A stretch of 64,000 bases of DNA, from NCBI GenBank assembly GCA_020636545.1, contig JACJXS010000012.1, forward strand, positions 1-64,000, given 5' to 3'. Source of the DNA: Chitinophagales bacterium. GTDB taxonomy: Bacteria; Bacteroidota; Bacteroidia; Chitinophagales; JADIYW01. The notes under the pieces are model-generated. The model made no database searches. It was not told the DNA's origin and saw nothing but the letters and a program-made list of their open reading frames with translations. Below are positions 36,203 to 45,117 of the stretch, piece by piece. Made by a program: the position numbers and the translations under genes. Position 1 is the first letter of the stretch. Each line of letters opens with the position of its first letter.

Positions 36203-36556
36203 ATGAACAATTACGAAACGGTTTTTATTACAACGCCCGTACTATCTAAAGATGAGTACACAAGAACCGTAAAGAAGTACACCGACTTCATTGAAAAAAA
36301 CGGCGGCGAAGTAATAAGCAAAGAAGATTGGGGTTTAAAGCAATTGGCTTATCCTATTCAAAAGAAAACAACAGGTTATTATACCTTGTTAGATTTTAAA
36401 TTAGATCCACTTTTAGTGAAAAAATTTGAAATTGAATTTAGAAGAGATGAAAACGTGATGCGTTTTTTAACGACTAAATTAGACAAACATGCTTTGGCTT
36501 ATTCAGTACAAAGAAGAGAGAAATTAAATGGTAAAACACAAAAAACGGAGGCTTAA
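36203..36556 (+). CDS. rpsF: 30S ribosomal protein S6
   Basis: Small-subunit ribosomal protein, 117 residues, that binds 16S rRNA with S18. The start NNYETVFITTPVLS, the motif LKQLAYPIQKKTTGYYTLLDF (about 50) and FRRDENVMRFLTTKLDKH near the C-terminus are typical S6. The ATG at 36203 is chosen because the in-frame ATG at 36179 overlaps the promoter box. First gene of rpsF-rpsR-rplI. Confidence 0.97.
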   Translation: MNNYETVFITTPVLSKDEYTRTVKKYTDFIEKNGGEVISKEDWGLKQLAYPIQKKTTGYYTLLDFKLDPLLVKKFEIEFRRDENVMRFLTTKLDKHALAYSVQRREKLNGKTQKTEA

Positions 36557-36558
36557 TT

Positions 36559-36825
36559 ATGGCAACGCAAGACGAAATTAAATTCTTAAACGCTCCAAAA
36601 TTAGGTGAGCAAAAGAAAAAATACTGCCGTTTTAAGAAAATGGGAATCAAATATATTGATTACAAAGACCCAGATTTCTTATTAAGATTTGTGAACGAGC
36701 AAGGAAAATTATTACCAAGAAGAATCACGGGCAACTCTTTGAAATATCAAAGAAAAGTTTCTCAAGCTGTTAAAAAAGCAAGACACTTAGCGTTATTACC
36801 GTATGTTACTGACTTATTAAAATAG
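36559..36825 (+). CDS. rpsR: 30S ribosomal protein S18
   Basis: Ribosomal protein S18, 88 residues, partner of S6 on the platform of the 30S subunit. The core YIDYKDPDFLLRFVNEQGKL followed by PRRITGNSLKYQRKVSQAVKKARHLALLPY is characteristic. It begins two bases after the rpsF stop and is followed by rplI after nine bases, a conserved operon order. Confidence 0.98.
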   Translation: MATQDEIKFLNAPKLGEQKKKYCRFKKMGIKYIDYKDPDFLLRFVNEQGKLLPRRITGNSLKYQRKVSQAVKKARHLALLPYVTDLLK

Positions 36826-36834
36826 AAATACACC

Positions 36835-37281
36835 ATGGAAATTATATTATTAGAAAATGTAAAGAACTTGGGACTAAAATATGATGTAGTTACAGTAAAA
36901 CCTGGCTATGGTCGTAATTTTTTAATTCCAAAAGGATTAGCAAAAATTGCTAATGCTTCTAACAAAAAACACTTAGAAGAAATTGTAAAGCAACAATCTG
37001 CAAAAATTGCTAAATTAACAGAAGAAATGAAGCAATTTGCTGAGAAATTGAGCCAATCTAAAATTATTGTAGGTTCAAAAGTGGGAACAACTGGAAAATT
37101 ATTTGGAAGTGTAACCAATATCCAATTAGCAGATGCTTTGAAAAAACAATTTGATTTAGATGTGGATAGAAAGAAAATCCATATTCAAGGAGAGGTAAAA
37201 GAAGTAGGTACTTATAAAGCTGTTGTTGGCTTATATAAAGAGATTACTGCAGAAGTACAATTTGATGTAGTAGCAGAATAA
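36835..37281 (+). CDS. rplI: 50S ribosomal protein L9
   Basis: Large-subunit protein L9, 148 residues: the N-terminal rRNA-binding domain (EIILLENVKNLG, VKPGYGRNFLIPKGLA), a central helix of charged residues (about 45-75) and a C-terminal domain (KLFGSVTNIQLADAL, KKIHIQGEVKEVGTY). Last gene of the ribosomal operon and followed by a strong terminator. Confidence 0.98.
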   Translation: MEIILLENVKNLGLKYDVVTVKPGYGRNFLIPKGLAKIANASNKKHLEEIVKQQSAKIAKLTEEMKQFAEKLSQSKIIVGSKVGTTGKLFGSVTNIQLADALKKQFDLDVDRKKIHIQGEVKEVGTYKAVVGLYKEITAEVQFDVVAE

Positions 37282-37306
37282 TTTTATTATTCTTGTTGTA
37301 AAAAAT

Positions 37307-37332
37307 ACCACAGCTTAGGCTGTGGTTTTTTT
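37307..37332 (+). terminator. Rho-independent terminator after rplI
   Basis: ACCACAGC (37307-37314), four-base loop TTAG, GCTGTGGT (37319-37326), then a run of T residues to 37332. Perfect 8-bp stem with a T-tract, 25 bp after the rplI stop. Confidence 0.93.
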
Positions 37333-37394
37333 ATGTCAATACTTCATATATATTTGCTTATTAGGTTTAGCTTTTAAAGAATCAAGACTATTTT

Positions 37395-37622
37395 GAGTAT
37401 TAAGTAGAAAGTATTGAGTAGTGAGAGATTAGAGTCAAGATTATTAGAGCCAAGAGCCAAGACTTTTTTTTGAGTAATAAGTAGAAAGTATTTGGTAGTT
37501 AGATGAGTAGAAAGTATTTAGTATTAAGTAGTGAGAATTTAATTACTTCATTACTACATTATTTCATTACTACATTATAAAAATCCTGTCTATCATTTAA
37601 TCATAAAAATCATAGTTCAGAC
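37395..37622. repeat. Repeat-bearing spacer between rplI and nuoD
   Basis: The 388-bp spacer 37333-37720 holds no gene that I can see but is built of short degenerate repeats. GTAGAAAGTATT occurs at 37404-37415, 37481-37492 and 37507-37518, each flanked by variants of GAGTATTAAGTAGTGAGA. CATTACTACATTAT occurs at 37549-37562 and 37565-37578. The stretch at about 37580-37622 (AAATCCTGTCTATC onward to GTTCAGAC) resembles a short interspersed motif that I recall from other Bacteroidota intergenic regions; that resemblance is from memory and unchecked. Confidence 0.65.
37542..37569 (-). repeat. Interspersed 28-bp AT-rich repeat, copy B
   Basis: The reverse complement of 37542-37569 matches 29510-29537 at 25 of 28 positions. 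This copy sits in the rplI-nuoD spacer, downstream of nuoD, in the opposite orientation to copy A. Confidence 0.6.
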
Positions 37623-37720
37623 AATTTGAGAAGTGAGATTATGAATTTTTCTCATTAGTTGTTTTTGGAAATCACTATTTGCAATCTTAGTAAATAAATT
37701 TTAGGAAAAGTAAACTTAAA

Positions 37721-38911
37721 TTAAGCATCTAATTCTCCAGCAATTACATTCATGCTACTCATTGTAATAATGGCATCACTTAACATACTGCCTTTAATCA
37801 TGTGTGGATAGGCTTGATAATAAATAAAACCTGGTCTTCGGATATGAAAACGAAAAGGCGTTCTTCCTCCATCTGAAATGATATAGTAACCTAATTCGCC
37901 ATTTCCACCTTCAACAGCATGATAAACTTCTCCAACAGGCAATTCTGTTTCGCCCATAATCACTTTGAAATGATAAATTAAGGCTTCCATTTTGCTATAT
38001 ACATCAACTTTAGGAGGTAAATAAAAATAAGGCAAATCTGCATGGAATGCACCATCAGGTAATTTTGCAATGGCTTGTTCAATGATTCTTAAACTTTGCC
38101 ACATTTCTTCAATTCGAACGGTATATCTATCAAAAGTATCGCCAGCCGTTCCAACAGGAATGTCAAATTCAAAATCTTCATAAGAAGAATAAGGATTCAT
38201 TACTCTAACATCATAATCAACACCCGCAGCTCTTAAATTTGGCCCTGTAAATCCATAGCTTAATGCATCTTCAGCTGAAATACTTCCAACGCCGATGATT
38301 CTATCCATGAAAATACGGTTTCTGTCCAACAATTTTTGAAACTCTTTTAGCTTAACTGGAAACTCTTTTAAAAACAGATTTAAATGTCCCCAAGTAGATT
38401 CAGAAAAATCTCTTTCTAAACCACCAATTCTTCCAATATTTGTAGTTAATCTAGCACCACAAATTGATTCAAATATATCATAAATTTTTTCTCTCGATTG
38501 GTATAGATGTAAGAAACCAGATAATGCACCACTATCAACACCAATAACGGTATCGCAAATAATATGATCGGCAATTCGTGATAATTCCATAATGATTACC
38601 CTTAAATATTGAGCACGTTTTGGAATTTCTGCACCAATTAACTTTTCTACAGTCATAAACCAGCCCATATTATTAATAGGAGCGGAGCAATAGTTCAATC
38701 GGTCTGTTAAAACATTAATTTGATTATATGGACGACGTTCGCCTAATTTTTCAAAAGCACGATGAATATACCCAACAGTTTGAACAGAATCCACAATAGT
38801 TTCACCATCCATAGTGAGCACATTTTGAAAAATGCCGTGTGTTGCAGGATGCGTTGGTCCTAAGTTTAACGTAGTATAGTGCTTTTCTTCGATGTCTTCT
38901 ACTTGTTTCAT
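37721..38911 (-). CDS. nuoD: NADH-quinone oxidoreductase subunit D
   Basis: The 49-kDa-type subunit of respiratory complex I, 396 residues, in the peripheral arm near the quinone site. Conserved segments: NLGPTHPATHGIFQ (about 16-30), GYIHRAFEKLGERRPYNQ, DRLNYCSAPINN and the C-terminal YYISDGGRTPFRFHIRRPGF. It is last in the minus-strand run nuoA-B-C-D, nine bases after nuoC. No nuoE follows: the next genes downstream are the convergent ribosomal operon. Confidence 0.98.
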   Translation of the reverse strand: MKQVEDIEEKHYTTLNLGPTHPATHGIFQNVLTMDGETIVDSVQTVGYIHRAFEKLGERRPYNQINVLTDRLNYCSAPINNMGWFMTVEKLIGAEIPKRAQYLRVIIMELSRIADHIICDTVIGVDSGALSGFLHLYQSREKIYDIFESICGARLTTNIGRIGGLERDFSESTWGHLNLFLKEFPVKLKEFQKLLDRNRIFMDRIIGVGSISAEDALSYGFTGPNLRAAGVDYDVRVMNPYSSYEDFEFDIPVGTAGDTFDRYTVRIEEMWQSLRIIEQAIAKLPDGAFHADLPYFYLPPKVDVYSKMEALIYHFKVIMGETELPVGEVYHAVEGGNGELGYYIISDGGRTPFRFHIRRPGFIYYQAYPHMIKGSMLSDAIITMSSMNVIAGELDA

Positions 38912-38920
38912 TGTAATAAA

Positions 38921-39418
38921 TTATCTGCCAAACATTTTATCATCTTTATCATCACGTCGTAAATCTTCCAAAGGATATTCTTTTCTCAAAGGATGATAGT
39001 TCATCTCGTCCATGTTGAGTATGCGTGTCAAATTTGGATGCCCTTCGAAAATAAATCCAAAGAAATCATATTCTTGACGCTCCATCCAATTGGCTGTTTT
39101 CCATAAATCAGTAACTGTTGGTACATGCAAATCTGATTTAGGCATAAAAGTTTTCAATCGAATACGGATATTTTTAGGCATATTGTGCAATTGATACATC
39201 ATACAAAATTCAGATTCTTGAGGGTTGTCAGGATAATGTATGCCACACATTGTTGTAAGAAAATGGAAGTTTAATTCTTCATCTATTTTTAATTCTGTAA
39301 GTACTTCTTTAATGTGATTTTTATCAATTATAAAAATAGGAAAATCGTATTGTTGCTCAAAACCAACAACAGCTTCTGGAAATTTTTCTTTTAATTTTTG
39401 TAAGATTAATTCAGTCAT
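38921..39418 (-). CDS. nuoC: NADH-quinone oxidoreductase subunit C
   Basis: The 30-kDa-type subunit of complex I, about 165 residues. Family segments: FHFLTTMCGIHYPD (about 51), RIRLKTFMPKSDLHVPTVTD and WMERQEYDFFGFIFEGHPNL with the C-terminal LRKEYPLEDLRRDDKDD. Start ATG 39418 is used; a GTG two codons upstream is in frame. NuoC is separate from NuoD here, unlike the fused NuoCD of E. coli. Confidence 0.97.
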   Translation of the reverse strand: MTELILQKLKEKFPEAVVGFEQQYDFPIFIIDKNHIKEVLTELKIDEELNFHFLTTMCGIHYPDNPQESEFCMMYQLHNMPKNIRIRLKTFMPKSDLHVPTVTDLWKTANWMERQEYDFFGFIFEGHPNLTRILNMDEMNYHPLRKEYPLEDLRRDDKDDKMFGR

Positions 39419-39429
39419 GCACACTAATT

Positions 39430-39984
39430 TTATTCAATTCCGTATCTTGATAGCATTTGTTTATATTCTAGAGAATCTCTTCTTCTTATAGATTCAGATT
39501 CAGCGAGTTTTTGTATTTGCATAATACCGTCTAAAACTTGTTCTGGACGAGGTGCGCAACCTGGTACATAAACATCAACAGGAATAATTCTATCTATTCC
39601 TTGCAATACGCTATAAGTATCAAAAATGCCACCACTGCTGGCACAAGCACCCATACAAAGCACCCATTTTGGTTCAGCCATTTGTTCGTACACTTGACGT
39701 AATACTGGTGCTAATTTTTTAGAAATTGTACCCATTACCATCAATAAATCTGCTTGTCTTGGAGAGAAACTTAAACGCTCAGCTCCAAATCTTGCAAAGT
39801 CATAAGTGGCACTCATGGTGGACATGAATTCTATACCACAACAAGAAGTGGCAAAAGGTAATGGCCAAAGTGAGTTTTTACGTGCCAAACCAACTACTTT
39901 ATCTAAAGAAGTAGCAAAAAAACCTTCTCCTCCATAACCAGCAGGTTCGTATGCTGGACTAATATCTACAGGAATTGTACTCAT
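39430..39984 (-). CDS. nuoB: NADH-quinone oxidoreductase subunit B
   Basis: The complex I subunit that carries iron-sulfur cluster N2, the last electron carrier before quinone; 184 residues. The four cluster cysteines are C48/C49 in FATSCCGIEF, C114 in MGACASSGG and C143 in VPGCAPRPEQV. The adjacent ARFGAERLSFSPRQADLLMV is also typical. It lies 11 bp before nuoC and 37 bp after nuoA. Confidence 0.98.
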   Translation of the reverse strand: MSTIPVDISPAYEPAGYGGEGFFATSLDKVVGLARKNSLWPLPFATSCCGIEFMSTMSATYDFARFGAERLSFSPRQADLLMVMGTISKKLAPVLRQVYEQMAEPKWVLCMGACASSGGIFDTYSVLQGIDRIIPVDVYVPGCAPRPEQVLDGIMQIQKLAESESIRRRDSLEYKQMLSRYGIE

Positions 39985-40021
39985 ATATCTAATACAAAAT
40001 TATAATCTTAATTGTTTTGTT

Positions 40022-40375
40022 TTATTCCCATTTCAAAGCACCTTTTTTTATAATATAGAAGAAGCCGATTAAAAAGAATCCAATGAAAGCAAACATTTCC
40101 AATAATCCAGCAAGTCCTAATTGTTTAAAATTTACAGCCCAAGGATACATGAAAATAACTTCCACATCAAACAATACAAATAAGATAGCGACTAAAAAAT
40201 ATTTTATTGAAAATGGTAATCTGGCATTGCCTTGCGATTCAATACCACATTCAAAAGTTTCTAATTTTATTTTTGATTTTCTTTTCGGACCTAATAAGTG
40301 GGTAACCACCATTGTAAAAACCACAAAACCTGCAGCAACTACAAACATAAACAGAATAGGCAAATACTCAATCAT
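40022..40375 (-). CDS. nuoA: NADH-quinone oxidoreductase subunit A
   Basis: Membrane subunit of complex I, 117 residues, three transmembrane helices. The loop KLETFECGIESQGNARLPFSIKYF with the quinone-site Cys and the second helix VLFDVEVIFMYPWAV are diagnostic. First gene of nuoABCD. A TATATTTG box on the minus strand at 40398-40391 lies 15 bp before the ATG. Confidence 0.97.
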   Translation of the reverse strand: MIEYLPILFMFVVAAGFVVFTMVVTHLLGPKRKSKIKLETFECGIESQGNARLPFSIKYFLVAILFVLFDVEVIFMYPWAVNFKQLGLAGLLEMFAFIGFFLIGFFYIIKKGALKWE

Positions 40376-40390
40376 TTCCTAAATTTTATG

Positions 40391-40398
40391 CAAATATA
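40391..40398 (-). promoter_or_regulatory. -7 promoter element of nuoABCD
   Basis: Read on the minus strand, TATATTTG matches the -7 consensus TAnnTTTG exactly. CAAA on the plus strand at 40421-40424 (TTTG on the minus strand) could be the -33 box with spacing of 22. Confidence 0.6.
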
Positions 40399-40516
40399 CG
40401 CATTATAACTTCAAAAGTAGCAAAAAGACTTTAAACAAATGTTGGCTTTTGAATAATTTTATATTCTACGAAATTGAATGGAAAAAGAAAATTGAAGTGG
40501 AAATATTTATAAAAAG

Positions 40517-40594
40517 TGGGGACATCGATGGGGCTCGAACCCACGACCCTCGGAACCACAATCCGATGCTCTGACCAACTGAGCTACGATGTCC
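40517..40594 (-). tRNA. tRNA-His (GTG)
   Basis: A complete cloverleaf on the minus strand with anticodon GTG. The acceptor has the extra G-1 paired with C73, the identity mark of tRNA-His, and the T-arm reads GTGGG-TTCGAGC-CCCAT. CCA is encoded at 40519-40517. It lies in the spacer between nuoA and rnr. Confidence 0.96.
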
Positions 40595-40733
40595 GTTTGA
40601 GGGTGCAAATATAGTATATTTTTTTAATAGTGTAGTAGTTTTTAGTTTAAATATTTGTTGTCTGATAAAATTATGGATTTTTTTTAGTTGTAAATGGTAC
40701 GTAAATACAATTTATACTTCAAGAATTGTAATT

Positions 40734-42722
40734 TTATTTCAATCTAAAATCAATAGTCTTTCTTTCGATATCGACATTTTCTAAGATTACTTCAATAGAT
40801 TCGCCTAATTGATAAATGTTTCCTGTTCGTTTTCCAATAAATTGTATATTTTTTTCATCATACAAGTAGGTATCATCTGTAAGGTATTCGGCTCTCAATA
40901 AACCTTCGCAATTATAATCAGGTAATTCGACATAGATTCCCCAGTTTTTTACTCCAGAAATTACGCCTTGGAATGACTCACCAATTCTATCTAACATAAA
41001 TTCTGCCATTTTGTATTTTACTGATGTTCGTTCAGCTTCAGCAGCTGCTTTTTCTCTTTCAGAACTGTGGCCACATTTTTGTTCCAATTCATTAAGTGCT
41101 GGCATTTTTTTACCATCTAATACTATTTGCAATAATCTATGCACCATAATATCTGGATAACGACGAATGGGAGAGGTAAAATGCGTATAATATTCAAATC
41201 CTAAACCATAATGTCCAATATTTTTAGTGGTATAAATTGCTTTGGCCATACTTCGTATGGCTAAAGACTCTAATAAATTTTGTTCAGGTTTGCCATGAAT
41301 TTTTTCCATTAGCGTATTGAGTGTTTGTGTAATTTTTTTAGGATTATCAAAGTTGGCTTTGTATCCAAATTTAGCAGCAAAAAGTGCAAAATCTTGTAGT
41401 TTTTCTATATTGGGTAAATCATGTACTCTATATACCATAGGTGTTTTGCCACTAGCATTTTTCTCTTTGCCCACATAGTAGGCAACATAACGGTTGGCTA
41501 AAAGCATAAATTCTTCAATCAGCATGTGTGCAGCTTTTCGTTCTTTGATAATGATGCCGATTGGTTTGCCAGTTTCATCTAATTGAAATTTTGGTTCAGG
41601 TGCATCAAAATCTAAAGAGCCATTTTTAAAACGTATTTTTCTAAGTTGAGTTGCTATTTTATTGAGTGTGTTTATTTCAAAATTAAGTATATCGTCTTTG
41701 CCCTCAATAATTTCTTGAGCTTGATTATAAGTCAATCTTCTATCTGAAAATATTACTGTTCTACCAAACCAAATATCTAATACTTTAGCATTTTTATCAA
41801 TAATAAATACTGCTGAAAAACAGAGTTTTTCTTCATTTGGTCTGAGCGAACAAATAATATTGGAAATATTTTCTGGCAACATAGGTGCGACTCTATCTAC
41901 TAAATATACAGAAGTTGCACGTTTATAGGCTTCTTTATCTAAAGCCGTATTTTCTTGTACATAATGACTCACATCGGCAATGTGAATGCCTATTTGAAAT
42001 GTATCATCTGTAACTTTTTGGAATGAAATAGCATCGTCAAAGTCTTTAGCATCATCAGGGTCAATTGTTAGTGTAGTAACATTTCTAAAGTCTTTTCGTT
42101 TTTTGATTTCTGAGTTTGAAATTTTTGTAGGAATAGCCTCTGCTTCTTCTAATACCTCGGTTGGGAATGAAGTAAAAAATCCATTTTCAACTAAAATAGA
42201 TTTCATTTCGATATCATTGCTTCCAGCTTGTCCTAATATTTCACTGATTTTTCCAATAGGGTTTTTGTCTTTCTTTTTCCATTCAATAAATTCAATCACC
42301 ACTTTGTCGCCATGCTTTACGTTGTTTTCATATTTTTCTGGAATAAAAAAATCATTTTTGATAGATACATTATCTGCTTTTACAAAACAATATTTACTTT
42401 GCTTATCAGCAACACCAATAAAAATACTGCGTTTACGCTCAATAATTTCAGTAATAATACCTACTTTCCGATTTGACCTTGGATTGTGAATACGTTTTAC
42501 TTTTACAGTATCGCCATCAAAAGCACCGTGTACATTTTTTCTATGTATAAAAATATCATTTTCTATATTTTCAATAATAACATAAGCATCGCCAGTTCGG
42601 GCAATATCAATTGTCCCTATAAGTTCGTTACCAACTAAGAGAGGCTCTTTATGTGCGACTTTTGTTTTTTTTATGTTAGAATCTTTGGTAGTTTGGTGTT
42701 TTCTTTTTGGCGTTTTCTTCAT
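40734..42722 (-). CDS. rnr: Ribonuclease R
   Basis: A 3'-5' exoribonuclease of the RNB/RNR family, about 662 residues, degrading structured RNA and, in other bacteria, acting with tmRNA in RNA quality control. It begins with a short Lys-rich segment, then cold-shock-type domains, then the RNB domain with VTTLTIDPDDAKDFDDAISF (catalytic Asp residues, about 215), ADVSHYVQENTALD and HFTSPIRRYPDIMVHRLL, ending with an S1 domain. Start ATG 42722 chosen, since the upstream 17 residues (ATG 42773) lack family similarity. Confidence 0.96.
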   Translation of the reverse strand: MKKTPKRKHQTTKDSNIKKTKVAHKEPLLVGNELIGTIDIARTGDAYVIIENIENDIFIHRKNVHGAFDGDTVKVKRIHNPRSNRKVGIITEIIERKRSIFIGVADKQSKYCFVKADNVSIKNDFFIPEKYENNVKHGDKVVIEFIEWKKKDKNPIGKISEILGQAGSNDIEMKSILVENGFFTSFPTEVLEEAEAIPTKISNSEIKKRKDFRNVTTLTIDPDDAKDFDDAISFQKVTDDTFQIGIHIADVSHYVQENTALDKEAYKRATSVYLVDRVAPMLPENISNIICSLRPNEEKLCFSAVFIIDKNAKVLDIWFGRTVIFSDRRLTYNQAQEIIEGKDDILNFEINTLNKIATQLRKIRFKNGSLDFDAPEPKFQLDETGKPIGIIIKERKAAHMLIEEFMLLANRYVAYYVGKEKNASGKTPMVYRVHDLPNIEKLQDFALFAAKFGYKANFDNPKKITQTLNTLMEKIHGKPEQNLLESLAIRSMAKAIYTTKNIGHYGLGFEYYTHFTSPIRRYPDIMVHRLLQIVLDGKKMPALNELEQKCGHSSEREKAAAEAERTSVKYKMAEFMLDRIGESFQGVISGVKNWGIYVELPDYNCEGLLRAEYLTDDTYLYDEKNIQFIGKRTGNIYQLGESIEVILENVDIERKTIDFRLK

Positions 42723-42826
42723 TTTATTTGGATTTGAATATTGTATTGGTTCATTAAGTTTTGTTACATACAAAATTAATGCCTAAGTTATTTTTTGTTT
42801 TTTAAGATGATGCAAATAGACTAAAT

Positions 42827-44116
42827 TTAAGTTGGTATTTTATAGATTTGGTAGGCAGGTTTAAATTCTTTATAATAGAAAAATAATGATACAAATACAG
42901 ATATTATAAATTGTAAAAATACAAAAATATATGCATTTTTATAGAACTGATTGATTCCAAACCAATTTTGTGTTGTGAAGATGAAGTAAGTAGCAAAAAT
43001 TAATCGAAGTATTTCCGTATAAATTCCATAGCTTTTTTTATCCATAATTGCAGTTATAGAAAAAATGGAAAACAATAAAAACAAACCGTATAAGATAAAA
43101 TGATTTGATTTTGAAAGATTAGGTAGATTATAAAATAGAAATGCCATCAATAAAAACGATAGAATAAGTTGAACCAAACTCCAAAATTTAAAACTATTTG
43201 AATACGTTGGATTGTATTTGATGAAATTATAAACATTATCATCGGTAATTGATTCGATTGGGTATTTTTGAGCAACATCTTTGGGTCGCCAGCCTGTTGG
43301 TTTTATCCAAATTAATAGTTTATCTTTCCAGTTCTTTGTTCGAAAAGCATCTTTTACAATAGACCATAAGTGCTGAAAGTTAATAATAAATGGATTCCAA
43401 GTTTTTGGTTGATGTCGAATGCCATAAATACATTTTTCAGTGTCAAGTTCAGCTTGAAATGTACCAAATAATTTATCCCAAATAATAAAAATCTGGCTGT
43501 AATTCTTGTCCATATATATTTTATTCATAGAATGATGTACTCTATGATGAGATGGTGTTACAAGAAAATATTCCAAGAAACCCATTTTATTAATTAGGTT
43601 AGTATGGTACCAAAATTGTAAAAATAAATGTAAGGGAGCAACAATTACTATAACATCTTTTGGAATTCCTAATATTGATAATGCAATACCTGTAATTAAA
43701 ATACTCAAAATATTAGTTATTGTTGCAAATTGTTGGCGTAAAGCACAAGGTAAATTAAAGTATTCGCTACTGTGATGAACTACATGAATATTCCAAAAAT
43801 AATTTACTTCATGAGAAATACGATGATACCAATACCCACCAAAATCCAGAATAATAAAAGTAATAATATACATCCAGATGTTTGGTTTGCCCCAACTAAA
43901 AAGTGCTAAATTTTGCAAAAGATAATCATACGAAATCACAACTATAGTCAGACCCAAAACATCTTTCAATGTATTAGTCATACCCGAATATAAGCTTGCA
44001 ATAGCATCCATATAATTATAGTCTATTTTTTTTAGTTGATATATCAATAATTCTATTAATATACAAACTATAAAAACAGGCATCGCAATTAATAAAATTA
44101 AACCGTAGGTATCCAT
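42827..44116 (-). CDS. Sterol desaturase / fatty-acid hydroxylase family membrane protein
   Basis: A 429-residue membrane protein of the di-iron fatty-acid-hydroxylase superfamily. The histidine clusters are present: H98 and H102 (HRISH), H111 with H114/H115 (HVVHH), and HHRVHH at 190-195. Such enzymes hydroxylate or desaturate lipids; the alkylglycerol monooxygenase branch is a possible relative. About nine transmembrane segments are seen, including four near the C-terminus beyond residue 300. Its substrate is unknown. Divergent from lpxC. Confidence 0.88.
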   Translation of the reverse strand: MDTYGLILLIAMPVFIVCILIELLIYQLKKIDYNYMDAIASLYSGMTNTLKDVLGLTIVVISYDYLLQNLALFSWGKPNIWMYIITFIILDFGGYWYHRISHEVNYFWNIHVVHHSSEYFNLPCALRQQFATITNILSILITGIALSILGIPKDVIVIVAPLHLFLQFWYHTNLINKMGFLEYFLVTPSHHRVHHSMNKIYMDKNYSQIFIIWDKLFGTFQAELDTEKCIYGIRHQPKTWNPFIINFQHLWSIVKDAFRTKNWKDKLLIWIKPTGWRPKDVAQKYPIESITDDNVYNFIKYNPTYSNSFKFWSLVQLILSFLLMAFLFYNLPNLSKSNHFILYGLFLLFSIFSITAIMDKKSYGIYTEILRLIFATYFIFTTQNWFGINQFYKNAYIFVFLQFIISVFVSLFFYYKEFKPAYQIYKIPT

Positions 44117-44206
44117 AGTGAAATATATTTTGGGATATCTAAGTTACAATAATTTTGTTAAAATTTTTATAATTAAATTGATTTTCTTATTATTGTGTTC
44201 TAGAAT

Positions 44207-45115
44207 ATGAGTTGGCAAAAAACAATTGCAAAGCAAACAGAAATAACTGGTATCGGATTACATACTGGAAAACAGTGTAAGGTAATAATGCTTCCAGCTT
44301 TGCCTAATGAAGGTTTGGTATTACTTAAAAACAATCAAAAATATCCTATTTCTTTAAATAATGTCGTAGATACTACTCGTTCAACAAATATTAAGATTGA
44401 TGATGAGGTTATCTATACAGTAGAACATTTATTGTCTGCTGTTGTTGGCTTACAAATAGATAATTTGATTTTGGAAATTGAAGGCGGAGAGGTACCTATT
44501 TTAGACGGAAGTGCAAAGTATTTTGTGGATAAAATTAGAGAAGTTGGCATAAAAGAGGAAGCTATTCATAAATCAAAATTTATAGTTCAAAAAAATATTG
44601 AATGGAAAGATCATGAGACAAATGCAGAATATTTATTAATTCCATCTTCAAGTTTCTCTATTACTTGTATGATAGATTACCATTCTAAAAGTTTAGGTAA
44701 GCAATATGCTAGTTTAGAAAGATGGGCAGACTATATTACAGAGATTGCCCCAGCAAAAACCTTTTGTTTTTTACATGAAATTGAAATGTTGTATAAACAT
44801 GGATTAATTAAAGGGGGAAATTTGAATAATGCTTTGGTTTTTTCAGAATTTAATATCGAACCTGAAAAAGCTAAATGGCTGACTGAAACTTTTAATCAAC
44901 CAATTTTTTCAATTCCAGAAAAAGGTGTTCTAAATCCAATATACCAAACTTTTGACAACGAAGCAGCAAGACATAAAATATTAGATTTAATAGGCGATTT
45001 GTCTTTATTGGGAATAGCTTTGCAAGGAAGATTAATCGTCATGAAACCAGGGCATACTTCCAATATTAGATTTTCTAAATATCTAAAAGAATATATAGGA
45101 GCAAAAATTTTATAA
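44207..45115 (+). CDS. lpxC: UDP-3-O-acyl-N-acetylglucosamine deacetylase (single-domain LpxC)
   Basis: Committed, zinc-dependent step of lipid A synthesis; 302 residues. Zinc ligands are seen in TVEHLLSA (H74) and RHKILDLIGD (H256, D260), with the same spacing as known LpxC. Many Bacteroidota carry LpxC fused to FabZ (about 460 residues); here the frame stops after the LpxC domain, so it is unfused. No lpxA, lpxD or fabZ adjoins it. It converges on crcB with a two-base gap. Confidence 0.95.
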   Translation: MSWQKTIAKQTEITGIGLHTGKQCKVIMLPALPNEGLVLLKNNQKYPISLNNVVDTTRSTNIKIDDEVIYTVEHLLSAVVGLQIDNLILEIEGGEVPILDGSAKYFVDKIREVGIKEEAIHKSKFIVQKNIEWKDHETNAEYLLIPSSSFSITCMIDYHSKSLGKQYASLERWADYITEIAPAKTFCFLHEIEMLYKHGLIKGGNLNNALVFSEFNIEPEKAKWLTETFNQPIFSIPEKGVLNPIYQTFDNEAARHKILDLIGDLSLLGIALQGRLIVMKPGHTSNIRFSKYLKEYIGAKIL

Positions 45116-45117
45116 CG

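Noticed and set aside
40706..40730. 7-bp inverted repeat after rnr as a terminator
   Set aside because: Short AT-only stem with an 11-base loop and no T-tract.
42103..42489. 128-codon antisense frame inside rnr
   Set aside because: Reverse-frame shadow of the RNase R N-terminal domains.
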